Shown piece after piece: positions 43,904 through 54,545 of a stretch of 64,000 nucleotides of DNA (positions within the stretch are counted from its first letter, which is position 1; each line of letters begins with the position of its first letter). The stretch is from NCBI GenBank assembly GCA_023053575.1, contig JAKZAP010000006.1:16005280-16069279 (forward strand). The letters run 5' to 3'. The notes below the pieces were generated by a model. It ran no database searches, had not been told where the DNA came from, and worked only from the letters and a program-made list of their open reading frames with translations. The position numbers and the translations under genes are program-made. The stretch comes from Branchinecta lynchi. Lineage: Eukaryota > Arthropoda > Branchiopoda > Anostraca > Branchinectidae.

Positions 43904-45128
43904 AACAAGACCAAAGGTTTCGATGGGATCCCGAAAATCTAATACTTGATCCACACAATTGCGAACGAACTATCATACTTGTCCAGAAAAAAAAGAAAGT
44001 TCAAAAGCGAATTCAGCGTATCTCCTTATCCGTATAAAGAACATCTAATCAACTTCAAGTAAAGCTTCTTATAAGAAAATCCGGTTTCAACCGGATTCCG
44101 AATAAGCTATATGTCCCGGTAAAAAAAAAAAGAGTTTCATATCCAGATTCAGCGTGTCTTCTTACCCCTAAATACTTCAAATAAAACTTTTGATTTTAAC
44201 AAATTTTCCGGTTTCGGCCTGATTCCGGGCGAACAAGTTGTCCGGGTAGAAAATACTTTTCAAATAAGTGTACAGCATGTCTTCTTACCCCTAAATCGAA
44301 CATCTAATCAACTTCAGATAAAACTTTTACTTTTAACAAACTTTCCGGTTTTGGCCGAATTCCGGGCGAACTTCTTGCCCTGCAAGAAAATGGTTTTCAC
44401 CATCGTTTTCAGCATGTCTTTCTACCCCTAAATCGAACATCTAATCAACTTCAAGAAAAACTTTTACTTTTGAAAGACTTTCCGGTTTTGGCCGGATTCC
44501 GGGCTGACTGCTTGTCCGGCGAAAAAAATGGTTTTCATCGTCGTGTTCAGCATGTTTTAATACCCCTAAATCGAACATCTAATCAACTTCAAATAAAACT
44601 TACTTTTAGAAGACTTTCCGGTTTTGGCCGGATTCTGGGCTAACTACTTGTCCGGCGAAAAAATGGTTTTCACCATCGTGTTCAGCATATCTTCTTACCT
44701 CTATATCGAATATCAAATCAGCTTCAAATAAAACTTTACTTTTAACAAATTTTCCGGTTTTGGCCGGATTCCGAGCAAACTACTTGTCCGATGACAAAAT
44801 GGTTTTCACCACCGTGTTCCGCATGTCTTCTTACTCCATAATTGACTATCACATCATCTGTTTAAAAATATTTCATTTGCCCCTTAATTTAAACTCCCTC
44901 CCTCACACCTAAATGTAGAGCTACAGAGCCCATCTACAAACTCGACCTTACTCTTGACCCAAAGAGTCCTCACACCAAGTTTCATCAAAATATCTCATTC
45001 CCTTCGAGAGTTATAGTGCGCACAGACGGACAGACGGACGGACGGACAGACGAACGGACGGACAGACGGACGGACAGCTTTTGCGATGTCATAGGTATCC
45101 CTCCACTTACGTTTTGGGATCCCAAAAA
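43904..45128 (+). repeat. Family F element, complete (about 1.2 kb)
   Basis: Left end AACAAGACCAAAGGTTTCGA, short left region, seven cores at 120-140 bp spacing (GGATTCCGGGCGAACAAG, CATCTAATCAACTTCA, AGCATGTCTTCTTAC), CTCCCTCCCTCACACC, the GTTTCATCAAAATATCTCAT module, microsatellite ACGGACAGACGGACGGACGG at 45025-45075 and right end ACGTTTTGGGATCCCAAAAA. Confidence 0.9.
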
Positions 45129-45175
45129 GCCACTCGGTTTTCTCAGACTGGATCCACCTATGTTGTTGTACTAGC

Positions 45176-47284
45176 CTCTGGCTCAAGTGCCATATACCGA
45201 TCGCAATTCCGTCTGTCGGTCTGTCGGTCGGTCCGGATTTTTCGTCACAGTTGTTGAGAGTTAGGGTACTTCCAGATGCACCAGGACGATGAAACTTGGC
45301 AGGCATATCAGGGACCCGACCAAAGTAGCCTGGAAATAATCAGCTTCCCGATCTGACCATCTGCGGGTGAGTGGTGGGCGAAGGAATCTGAGAAATTCAG
45401 GGCATTGTGTCACACTTTTTCCAGTTTGGGTACTTCCAGATGTGCTAGGAGGATGAAACTTGGCAGGCTTATCAACGACCCGACCAAACTAACTTGGAAA
45501 TAATCAGTTTCCTGATCCGACCATCTGGGGGGGGGGGTGGGGGTGGAGGGCGGGGGAATCTGGAAAATTGAGTAGTTCGTAACTTTTGAATGGGTGATCG
45601 GATTGGAATGAAACTTGATAACTGGATAAAGGGCATATCTCTTATATCCCATTTGAAGTCCGAACCGGAATCGGTAGCTATGGGGGAGTTGGGGGGGGAG
45701 CGGAAATCTCGTGAAACGGTTAGATCTAAGGGATCCGAGTGAAACTTGCGGGGAAGAACAAGCATCTACTCCAGATAAATCGCTTACACAATTGGACTCG
45801 ATCCGGACCGTTGGGGGGGGGAGATTGCCGGAATTCCTGTGATGTCAGTTGTGGGTATTTTCGCGACGAAACTTGGAAGGCATATCAGAGACTCGACCAA
45901 AATAACTTGGAAACAATCAGTCTCTCGATCCGACCATCTGGGGGGGGGGGGTGGAGGGCGGGGGAATGGAAAGTTGAGTAGTGTGTAACTTTCGAACGGG
46001 TCATCGGATTGGAATGAAACTTGATGAGTGAATGGAGGACATACCTCTGATGTCCCATTTGAAGACCGGACCGGATTCGGTAGCTATGAGGGAGTTGGGG
46101 GGTGGGAGACTGGAAATCTCGAGAAACGGTTAGAATGGAGGGATCGGATTGAAACTTGCTGGGAAGAACAAGCATCTGTCCCAGATAAATCGTTTACACA
46201 TTTGTACTGGATCCGGACCCTTGGGGGGTGGAGGGTGGGTGGGTGATGGGAGTTTCGCGAAATTCCGGTGATGTCAGTTTTGGTGATTTTCGCGACAAAA
46301 CTTGGGAGGCGCATCTGGGATCCGATCAGACTGACTTGTAAATCAAAATTTACTCAATCCGATAGGGGGAGGGGAGGGAGGGGGAATCCGGAATATTGAG
46401 TTGTGCGTAACTTTGGAACGAGTGATCGGATTTGAGTGAAGTTTAATAATTGAACGGAGGACATCTCTCTGGTGATCTTTTTCATGTCCGGACCTGCTCC
46501 AACAACAGAGACCGGAAAATACGTGACTTTGGAGAGATTGGAGAGATTGGGATGGAACTTTGTGGAAATAACAAACAGATGCTCTGGATAAATCTTTTTC
46601 AGAACTGGATTGGCTCCAGCGACTGTGGGGGAGTTTGAGGGGTGGGGGTCCGGAATTCCGGTGATCACGAGTTAAGGTACTTCTAGGTGTGGTAGAATAA
46701 TGCAACTTGGCTGGAATATTAGACATTCGACAAGATTGGCTTAGAAATTGATACTTTCCAAATCCGACTATTCCTTAAAGTACCAATCTTGACCACAAAA
46801 TAAGAAAAATACTTTTAAGCGAAATTTTCATGATCCCATTTTCATGATCCCAATGAGCCCATTATCATTTTTGCCTCAAGGGTTTTGCATTCAAATGAAG
46901 TTAAAGCTCCCTTAAAGTGCGCATGTTAACTGAAAAGTCGAAAAGTACTTTTTATCAAATGATTCATCTCAGCTTATGATAGCGGATTAGACAGCTATGG
47001 GGGAGTTGGGAGGGGTGATCGGAAATCTCAGGAAACGGTTAGAATGGAGGGATCGCAGTTAAACTTGCTGGGAAGAACAAGCATTTATTCTAGATAAATC
47101 GTTTGCACAGTTGAACTGGATCCGGACACTTGGAGGTGGAGGGTGGAAGAGGGCCTTCCAAAATTCCTGTGATGTCGTTTTTCAAGACGAAACTTGGCAG
47201 GCATACCAGGGATCTGATCAATCTGACAGAGCCCTTACCTACTACATACAGTTGCAAGTGCCATATGAGCTTACAGCTCTTGCT
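45176..47284 (-). repeat. Family E element, near complete
   Basis: Right end CTCAAGTGCCATATACCGATCG, microsatellite GTCTGTCGGTCTGTCGGTCGG, then cores with GGCAGGCATATCAGGGACC, GGGATCGGATTGAAACTTG and G runs (45528, 45815, 45940, 46100). It ends at the left end CATATGAGCTTACAGCTCTTG near 47265-47284. The part 46745-46975 has no core similarity and may be an insertion or decayed sequence. Confidence 0.85.
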
Positions 47285-47729
47285 TTATAAGGCATAGAGT
47301 TCACTATAATATACCAAAAAACTAGGTGGCTGACATAGTGGCTCGAATAGTGATACAAAAAATTCACATGTCATATTAAATTACTGGATTCTGCTTGGTG
47401 GATAGTTCGCCTCTAATCCGGACAAACAAACACTGATTACACCTTTTTTTCTTTTCTTTTTTGTTGAACAAGGAGTATGACGAAATCGGGCACATTTCTT
47501 GACTTAGCTACTGGATTTCATAAGACAAAGTGAGAAAACGAATTCATTTCTTCTCTCACCTGAGTCCGAAAAACATCACGGATATTCTTGTAACTGTAAT
47601 CTGCACACGACAACTGTATACACGGTCACTTTTCTTTCCCGCAATAAACAATACTGACTGGACTAAGAAAGGTCAGAACCCAACGCAGTTCGAGACCTTA
47701 CTAAATCCTTTGGCCTTGTTCTTTCTGGC
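47285..47729. other. No gene seen
   Basis: A T-rich tract at 47447-47463 and the frame 47530-47754 (MRKRIHFFSHLSPKNI...) give no recognisable product. Confidence 0.25.
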
Positions 47730-48086
47730 AGAGCAAAATAATACTAGGCAGTAGCGCCAAGACTTGAAAAAGAGACACATATTCGAATAGCAACAACACT
47801 ACCCCAACTAAAGACATGTAACGTCGTTACTAAATCTCAATTAATCGTACACCATCTCTGGTTCCGATAACTCCATATTCCAAGCACAGCAAAAAATAGA
47901 TAAAAGATCCCATGTTTCCTCGATGTGTGCAGGCTGCATTTTGCTGTACTAGAATTTTCTAAGCCCGAGGGTTTGTCTCGCATTACATGTCGCGAATTTA
48001 GTGGGCGGCCCTGCGAGTACGGCCCGTTTCCGATGCATGGAAAGCATTGGTCTTGGTGCTATTCCCTATAGTCTTATTTTGCTCTA
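47730..48086. mobile_element. Family J TIR element (MITE), copy 2
   Basis: Ends AGAGCAAAATAATACTAGGC and the complement of CTATAGTCTTATTTTGCTCT. Flanks CTTTCTGGC (47721-47729) and CTTTTTGGC (48087-48095) form a 9-bp duplication with one mismatch. Same length as the copy at 31177. No coding capacity. Confidence 0.85.
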
Positions 48087-48665
48087 CTTTTTGGCCCATT
48101 TCATCTTCTGGTCAACAATACTGACGTGCACCTGGAGACAATGGCAACTTCAGATCTATCGACCTAAATATTCAGTCTTGGAGTTGCAGTGGCGATCGAA
48201 GATCAAGACTGCGATTTCATTTTGCGTCGAGCTGACGGTAGCTGCCTCGTTCAGTCAGTCTCTCATGTACAATTTTCTTAAAGCTTTTTGAGAATACGCA
48301 GTAAAAAGTTGATTCCGGTACCCAAGAGGACCCTTGCTGACGCTGGATTGTCGCTAATAAACTGGTCTCTTAACCTGCGTGGTAGAGCAGCAGCACGAAT
48401 AATTCGCTGCCAGCTTGGGCTGAAGGAACAGAAATCTAATTTTGCCTGCCCGTGCTTACCAACCCTGTAACATAAATGACGTGCATTGACTTTTTTTTTT
48501 TTTTTACATACACAGCTTTCCGCACTTGTGGTTGTAAGCTGTCACATAAATTAAGACAGACTAACACTAACTTTATTCCATCATTCTCTACAAAGCCTGG
48601 ACACCACCTAAGTAATATAAAATGCAAGCTAGACTAGAACACGATTTTTCGTTGAGCTAAAAAGC
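48087..48665. other. No gene seen
   Basis: Frames at 48001-48291 and 48288-48470 begin inside the MITE and have no recognisable domain; the hydrophobic run YSLILLYFLAHFIFW is chance read-through of its T-rich end. Confidence 0.3.
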
Positions 48666-49837
48666 AACAAGATCAAAGGTTTCGATTGGATCCCGAAAAT
48701 TTAATATTTGGTCCAGGCAGTTGGGTCTTGTCTTCGCCAGATCCAGTCTTCGCCCGACTCCTTGAACATTTTACTTTTAAATGTAGAAACAGATTAAGTC
48801 CAAATAGCCAATCATCTGAGAAAACCAAGTTCAGTTATGGATTCAGCATGTGTGTTCACCCCTATAGGTCATATCTATTTTGACGAAACTGATCGGAACT
48901 GACAGACTTACTTCTGCCAAATTTTCAGTTTGTCTCAAAAATGGATTCAGCGTATCTCCTTACCCCTATATCGAACATCTGATCAACTTCAAGTAAAACT
49001 TCAACTTATAACACATTTTCCGGTTTCAGCCGGATTCCGGGCGAACTATATGTCCGTGTTAAAAATGATCGTATTATACGGATTCAGCTACTCTTGTTAA
49101 CCATAAATTCGACTTCTAATCAACTTCAACTAGAATTTATGCTTTACACATTTTACAGTTTTGGCCGGATAACCTCCGGCCAAAACCGGAAAGTTTGTTT
49201 AAAGTAAAAGTTTTATTTGAAGTTGATTAGATGCCCAATAAGGGTAAGAAGACATGCTGAACAGTCAAGTGAAAATCATTTTCTACAAGGAGAAGTAGTT
49301 CACCCGGAATCGGTCAAAGCCGGAAAATTAGTTAAGTAGATGTTAAATGATTAGGAGTAAGAAGAGATCCTGAATCCGTATATGACAATATTTGTTTACC
49401 CATACATATAGTTCGGTCGGGCTCCGGCTGAAACCGAAAAACTTGCTACAAATCAGATTTTTATTTGAAGTTGATTAGATGTTGGATAGAGGGGCAATAA
49501 GATACGCCGAATCCGTTTTTTAGCTTTAATTTCGCCAGACAAGTATTTCGCCCGGAAATCTGCCGAAACCGGAAATTTGGCAGAAGTAATGCAGGAAGTT
49601 TCGATTAGTTTCGTCAAAATAGATATGACTTATAGAGGTAAACACTCATGCTGAATACGTATCTGAACACGATTTTCTCAGATGATTAGCTATTTGGCCC
49701 TAATTTGTTTCAAAATTTTAATAGTAAAAATGTTCAAAGAGTTTTGCGAGGACTGAGACTGGATCTGGCGAAGACAAGACCCAATTGTCTGGATCAAATA
49801 TGAATTTTTGGGATCCCATCGATACCTTTGGTCTTGT
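48666..49837. repeat. Head-to-head F elements forming a fold-back
   Basis: The left end AACAAGATCAAAGGTTTCGA at 48666 runs inward through the unique region, and a second left end ends at 49837 (CCTTTGGTCTTGT) in opposite orientation. Both arms contain GGGTCTTGTCTTCGCCAGAT, the AATCATCTGAGAAAA block and TTTGACGAAACT.ATCG. The arms meet near 49160-49190 at GGCCGGATAACCTCCGGCC. The microsatellite and both right ends are missing. Each arm is about 500-650 bp. Confidence 0.85.
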
Positions 49838-49854
49838 CATTCCTGCGTCGCCGA

Positions 49855-50245
49855 ATAGTTTTCGTCTTCTACTGTGACTCGACCTGGGATCTGACGTACT
49901 ATGTAGTACCAAGATATGAATGAATGAATGACGCAACAGTCCAAGGTAAAATTTGCGTCGTTAACTTGGGCTCCACCTGAGCCCTGATATGAATGAATGA
50001 ATGACACAACAGTCCGAGCTATAATTTATGTAGTTAACTTGGGCTTGACCTGGAATCTGGTATGTTATGTAGTATACATAGTACCAACAAATGAATGAAT
50101 GACGCAAAAGTCCGAGGTAAAATTTTCGTGTTAACTTGGGCTCGACCTGGGATCCGGTATGTTATGTAGTACAGATAATACCAATAAATGAATGAATGAA
50201 TGACGCAACAGTCCCAGGCAAAGTTTGCATCGTTAACTTGCCGGT
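49855..50245. repeat. Tandem array of about four units of 90-120 bp with embedded GAAT repeats
   Basis: Each unit has TTAACTTGGGCTCGACCTGG, ATGTAGTA.., GAATGAATGAATGACGCAAC and AGTCCGAGGTAAAATTT. The GAATGAATGA stretch resembles a retroposon tail, so the array may come from repeated 3' ends. It starts next to the fold-back pair of F elements. Confidence 0.8.
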
Positions 50246-50764
50246 TTTGCAGATCGATTTCACAAATATGAGATGCTTTGAGCATAGTAGGCTGCGACCC
50301 TTTTAGTCATCAATTTACCCTAGAGCCACACCCGACCAGCACTACTCAATAAATTAAAATAATATTTGACCGCGCTAACAGGTAAGTCAGCTGAGATCTA
50401 TTCTAGCAAAATTCTGGTCCTGTTTGGCTTCTTCTTTGGGTCTTCTTAAGGTTCAAGCAAAAGAAAATAGCCTCTAAGGCTACGGCCTTTTGCCAAGAAG
50501 GGACGAAACAACGCCAGAGCAAATCTCAGTTAGCTTATTCCTTTGGCGCAGTCAAGATTCGCTATCAGTTTGTACCGAAGGAAGACTTAACCAGTTTAGT
50601 ACTACCCTAATTGTGCTGAGCTATTCAGTGCAAAAATTGGAGGATTAAATACGAGGGAAAGCGAAAAGTTTCCAGGCTATTCAATTGTTAGGAAGGTTCC
50701 TCCGGATAGGATTAGTACACAGGAAAAACTGTATATCCCTGTAGTTTGAAACATAAGCATAGTT
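50246..50764. other. No gene seen
   Basis: No repeats of the other families and no recognisable product. Confidence 0.3.
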
Positions 50765-51162
50765 TGGGACCCCAAAACTAAGTGACAAGATATCTATGAC
50801 TTCGTAAAGATCTCCATCCGTCCTCCTGTCGGTCTGTCTGCTAGCACGGAACTCTCGAATGGATTGAGATATGTTGTTGAAACTTGGTTTCAGGATCTGT
50901 TGGGTCAAAGAAGAGGTAAGTTCGGAGATTGGCCCCATTGCTAACTATTTAGGGGTGGGGGAGGGTTTCCAATTAAGGGACGAAAAACATTGATTTAAAA
51001 AGCCAATGAGATAGTCGATCTAGGGGTAAGGAGATATGCTGAATTCATATCTGAAAGATCTTCTCTCGCCGGACATGTCCGGCCAGTGTTTTGTCGGTCC
51101 TTTGTCAAGCATCGAACTACCTCTATGTATATCTATAGCGAAGGAAATTATCATCTTTCAGT

Positions 51163-51480
51163 ATTTCTAGTTTTTAATGGCACAAGTAATGATTCAGAGC
51201 TAAATTCAAGAGACGTTAGGTTACAGCATGAATAATGAATCATACCTTGATTCCTAACTTCCAGCACTGAACTGTGTTCCTAGTTTTTAAATTGCACAAG
51301 TGATGATTCAGAGTTAAATTCAAGAGACGTAAGTTACAACATGAATCATACCTTGATTTAAACCTTGATTCATGCTAACTTCAAGCGCTGAACTATGTTT
51401 CTAGTTTTTAATTGCCCAAGTGATGATTCAGAGTTAAATTCAAGAGACATACGTTACAACATGAGCACTAGATGTAGCAT
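51163..51480. repeat. About 2.7 tandem units of 122 bp
   Basis: TCTAGTTTTTAA, GTGATGATTCAGAGTTAAATT and CAAGAGACGT.AGTTACAACATGAA recur three times; CATACCTTGATT and the AACTTC.AGC.CTGAACTATGTT block recur twice. The third unit breaks off after ACATGAGCACTAG. Confidence 0.8.
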
Positions 51481-51629
51481 GAATCACGCCTATATTTAAG
51501 CCCGGATATGCAATCTTCACTCGTGCGAAATAGAGTCTATAAGCTCGTTCTAGTCTTAGCGCTTGTCTACTCGTCATACGTTACTTACCAGTAATTCATT
51601 ATTTAGACTGTCATTATTATCAACAGTGA

Positions 51630-51675
51630 TTAAGTAAGTAAGTAATTTATTTATAACCAGCCGTTTTTTTATCTA
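51630..51675 (-). repeat. Extreme 3' end of the R1 retrotransposon
   Basis: TAAGTAAGTAAGTAATTTAT followed by TTATAACCAGCCG matches the 3' ends at 54510-54545 (plus) and 55742-55790 (minus). Confidence 0.7.
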
Positions 51676-52644
51676 TGATTGTATTTACCCGGATTGGGAT
51701 TTACATTATACAGAGAATAAATAAAACTATTTGTATGTTAACGTAAAGCCTAGTCTACTACCACCCTTACTTACCCCGCCTTACACGCTACGGTTACGCT
51801 ACCTAAATATAGTCTACTACCACCCTCGTTTACCCGAAGCCTACGGCGTACGCTCCATCTTCAGATACAACACCAGAACCGGAAAATGTGTTAAGAGTAA
51901 AAGTTTTACTTGAAGTTGATTAAATGTTCGGTTAAGGGTTAAGAAGATATACTGAATCCATATATGACAATCATTTTCTACCCCCACATATTATTCACCC
52001 GGAATCCGGTTGAATCCGGAAGATTTGTTAAAAGTAAAAGTTATATCTGAAGATGATTAGAGGTTCGAGGTAGTGGTACGGAGGTATGCTGAATCCGTAT
52101 ATTAAAATTATTTTATCGCGGGACAAACAGTTCGCCCGAATCCGGCCAAAGCCTGAAAATTTGTTAAGAGATAAAGTTTGTAAGGAGACATGCTGAATTC
52201 GTTTTGAGCTTTAGTTTTTTGTTGGACACGTAGCTCACCCGGAGTCCGACCGAAACTGGAAATTTGTGATCCCTCCTGGATCCCCATCTCAGATGATTAA
52301 ACCATTGGCCTTACTCTGTTCCTAAATTTTAATAGTAAACACCTTCAAGGAGCCTGGCAAGACTGAATATCTACAAGACACGAATTGTCTGGATCAAATA
52401 TACAGTTTTGGGATCCCATTGAAACCTTTGATCTTGTTTTTCTTGTTGGTTTTGGTGCGATGGCCCTTGTTCGCTTTTATGTATTAAATCTTACAAGCTA
52501 AATGCTAATGTAGGCTATTATAGGTGAAAGAGTTATTTTTAGTTTACTGAATGCCATTGAGAGCAGATTTCAAAGAAGACGGGGAAGAGAGAAGGAAAAA
52601 TGAACAAAAAAAAGGAAAATTATTTTGGTGAATGATCATGGTAT

Positions 52645-52735
52645 GTTACTATATGAATGAACGAATGATTTATTTGCACATTAAAGCCGTCGGGCCATCA
52701 TGCAACAAAACAAAACAAAACGTGAATAGTCTTAC
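52645..52735 (-). repeat. Non-LTR retroposon 3' end
   Basis: On the minus strand GATGGCCCGACGGCTTTAATG then AAATAAATCATTCGTTCATT. It shares the GCC..GGC hairpin and tail layout with 1641-1680 and 33582-33650. Confidence 0.6.
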
Positions 52736-52745
52736 ACATTATATC

Positions 52746-53017
52746 AGAGAAAAATAACTCTAAAAAGTAATGCGCGAACTTTGAAAAAGTGACACACAGA
52801 CAAATCGCAGCGACACTAGCTCCGCTAACGGACACGAACATCCCTACTGAAATTCGACCAATCGTCAACGGGCGCTGGCTCTGATCCAGAGCAAAATACG
52901 AACAGTTTGCTGAAGCTTCTCTCGCGAAGCGAACTGGGCGGCGCTGCGACGGAGGCCCATTTTTTATGCATGGGAAGGATAGGTCTTCGCATTACTCTCT
53001 AGAGTTATTTTGCTCTG
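52746..53017. mobile_element. Family J TIR element (MITE), copy 3, internally deleted
   Basis: Ends AGAGAAAAATAACTCTAAAA and the complement of CTCTAGAGTTATTTTGCTCT. Flanks CATTATATC (52737-52745) and TATTATATA (53018-53026) share 7 of 9 bases. About 85 bp shorter than the other copies. Confidence 0.75.
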
Positions 53018-53789
53018 TATTATATATATGTATTATATATATATATGTAACTAAATGTGGTTATAGAATCGGGAACGCAAGAAAGTTATTATTTGCCAGA
53101 ACAAATCCCACTATAGCGAAATTATACAGAACCCGGTCAATCACAATTTGTCGAGGTAATTCGTTACGGTCCCCATGCTCGATTTTTCTATGGTTCCCAT
53201 GGGAGTTCGGGGATTCCAAGAAATGTCTACAGCCTAGAACGAACTCACGGATTAAACTGTAATTCTGCCACCAATCTTCTCTAATCTTATTAGAGCATCG
53301 CAAGCGAAGCAAGAAGTATCCATCTTCAGTTCCAATTTCGAGCTTGGGAATCAAGAATCTCAGAGGGATTCGACGCGAACTCTTATTTCTCGGTGAACAA
53401 AGTCCGTGGCTCCGGCCGCCCTCCGTGTTACCAGTCAGCCTCCTTGTCTATACCCAAGATTTATATTTATATATTTATGTTCGAGTTTAAGTCAAGGTAG
53501 TGAGACCACTGAGACCGTTTGATGGCGCTACCTGGGACATGGGACACGTAATGTCTACCGGATGACATTACTTTCCAGAATGGTACTGGAGTGGCAGCCA
53601 GAAGAAAAACGAAGGTAAGGCCGGAAATTAGCTTCGTCGCACCTAAACCCTGGTACATGAAGCAAACGAACCACAGAACGTGAGGAGTCAAACCACAGTC
53701 CAACCCCAGCGGGAAGACGTCTGGGCAGCAGCACAACGACCATATCTCCTTGTCTCGATTCTTGGCATCCTGCTTACTTCTATAAAGAT
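53018..53789. other. No gene recognised; open frames on both strands
   Basis: Minus frame 53467-53736 includes a hydrophobic run (LWFVCFMYQGLGATKLISG, then LTFVFLLAATPVPFW). Frames at 52966-53354 also stay open. No family was recognised; a dead coding relic is possible. Confidence 0.2.
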
Positions 53790-54545
53790 TATGCCTTCAG
53801 CTACATAGCCTAAGCAGACGACTTGCTCTTAATAAGCCGTAGCCGATCCACACTCACAAAAGATGTAAGTAAGCTGTCGTCGGAACTTCTCAAAATTTGC
53901 CTTGAAGTTAACCTATCAAAATGTGAGTACCTGCATTTCAACCCTTCGTCAAATATTTCGAATGCATCCAAAGCTTGGATGGATCGTTCAGTCAAATCAA
54001 CAGACTCTCTACGGTGGCTCGACATAACGTTCAAATCTTCATTGTCAAAACGTTGCTCTTCGGTTGTTCAAGAAGTTTATAAATCAATCCGTAGCGCCTA
54101 TGGGCGCATCGTCCCCAACCGGGGGCGCTATAATCGTAAAGCTTTGGGAAATTTGTACAGCACCTTCTGCGCTACTCTATACTATTTCGTTCTGGCGTCA
54201 CTCATGTTCTGCGAAAGAAGGAGATTAAAAAGATGAGATTATGTTATTTTAAATATGCGAAGCACCTCCTCCACTTGTCGAAATTATGTCATAACCATAC
54301 ATTGACGGAGAAATTCAAAATTCAAGATGCAAGTGTTACCCTTTTGTATGTTTCCTCATCGCTTTCAAAAATCACGGACAACAGGGCCCAACCAGCGCAC
54401 GACGTCGTCCAATGCTTCCTGACAGAAGATTGAAAATTAAGTGTCTTTTTCTGTGTATTTCTGTGTTTTGTATATTTTTTTTCTTCATTTACTCCGCCTT
54501 TTCAAAATGGCGGGTCATAAATAAATTACTTACTTACTTACTTAT
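53790..54545 (+). mobile_element. Non-LTR retrotransposon R1, 5' truncated
   Basis: Reverse transcriptase second half, C-terminal domain and 3' end with TTACTTACTTACTTA tail. A related copy lies inverted at 55742-56228 and a 45-bp 3' end at 51630. Confidence 0.8.
53795..54433 (+). pseudogene. Reverse transcriptase remnant of R1
   Basis: The catalytic box reads ADDLLLISRS with a TAA stop where the preceding Tyr is expected, so the active site is lost. Downstream are LSKCEYLHFNPSSN, SLRWLDITFKSSLS and GRIVPNRGRYNRKALGNLY; a stop at 54234-54236 then overlaps the ATG that opens RLCYFKYAKHLLHLSKLCHN in another frame. Both breaks fit a dead copy. The clade is not clear; the C-terminal part differs from the CR1-like copy at 56817. 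Confidence 0.75.

Larger units (their letters stand above)
50765..52437 (-). repeat. Family F element split by an insertion of about 800 bp
   Basis: Right end TTTGGGACCCCAAAACTAAG, ATCCGTCCTCCTGTCGGTCTG microsatellite relic, GGGGGAGGGTTTCCAATTAAGG and a first core to about 51065. F resumes at about 51870 (CCAGAACCGGAAAATG) with four cores and the left region, ending TTTTGGGATCCC..CCTTTGATCTTGTT. The inserted part holds a 122-bp tandem repeat and a retroposon end. Confidence 0.8.

Noticed and set aside
43587..43976. 129-codon minus frame as an N-terminal extension of the receptor
   Set aside because: It ends at the in-frame TAG 43587-43589 before the receptor ATG and covers a tandem repeat and an F left end.
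43904..45128. CRISPR-like regularly spaced repeats
   Set aside because: The spaced units are 120-140 bp diverged cores of a eukaryotic element, without short identical repeats or unique spacers.
46450..46638. Short frames across family E cores (many, 60-130 codons)
   Set aside because: They recur with the repeat, depend on G or C runs for proline- or glycine-rich stretches, and are not conserved between copies.
48001..48291. 96-codon frame with a membrane-like segment
   Set aside because: It begins within MITE J and its hydrophobic run comes from the T-rich end of the element.
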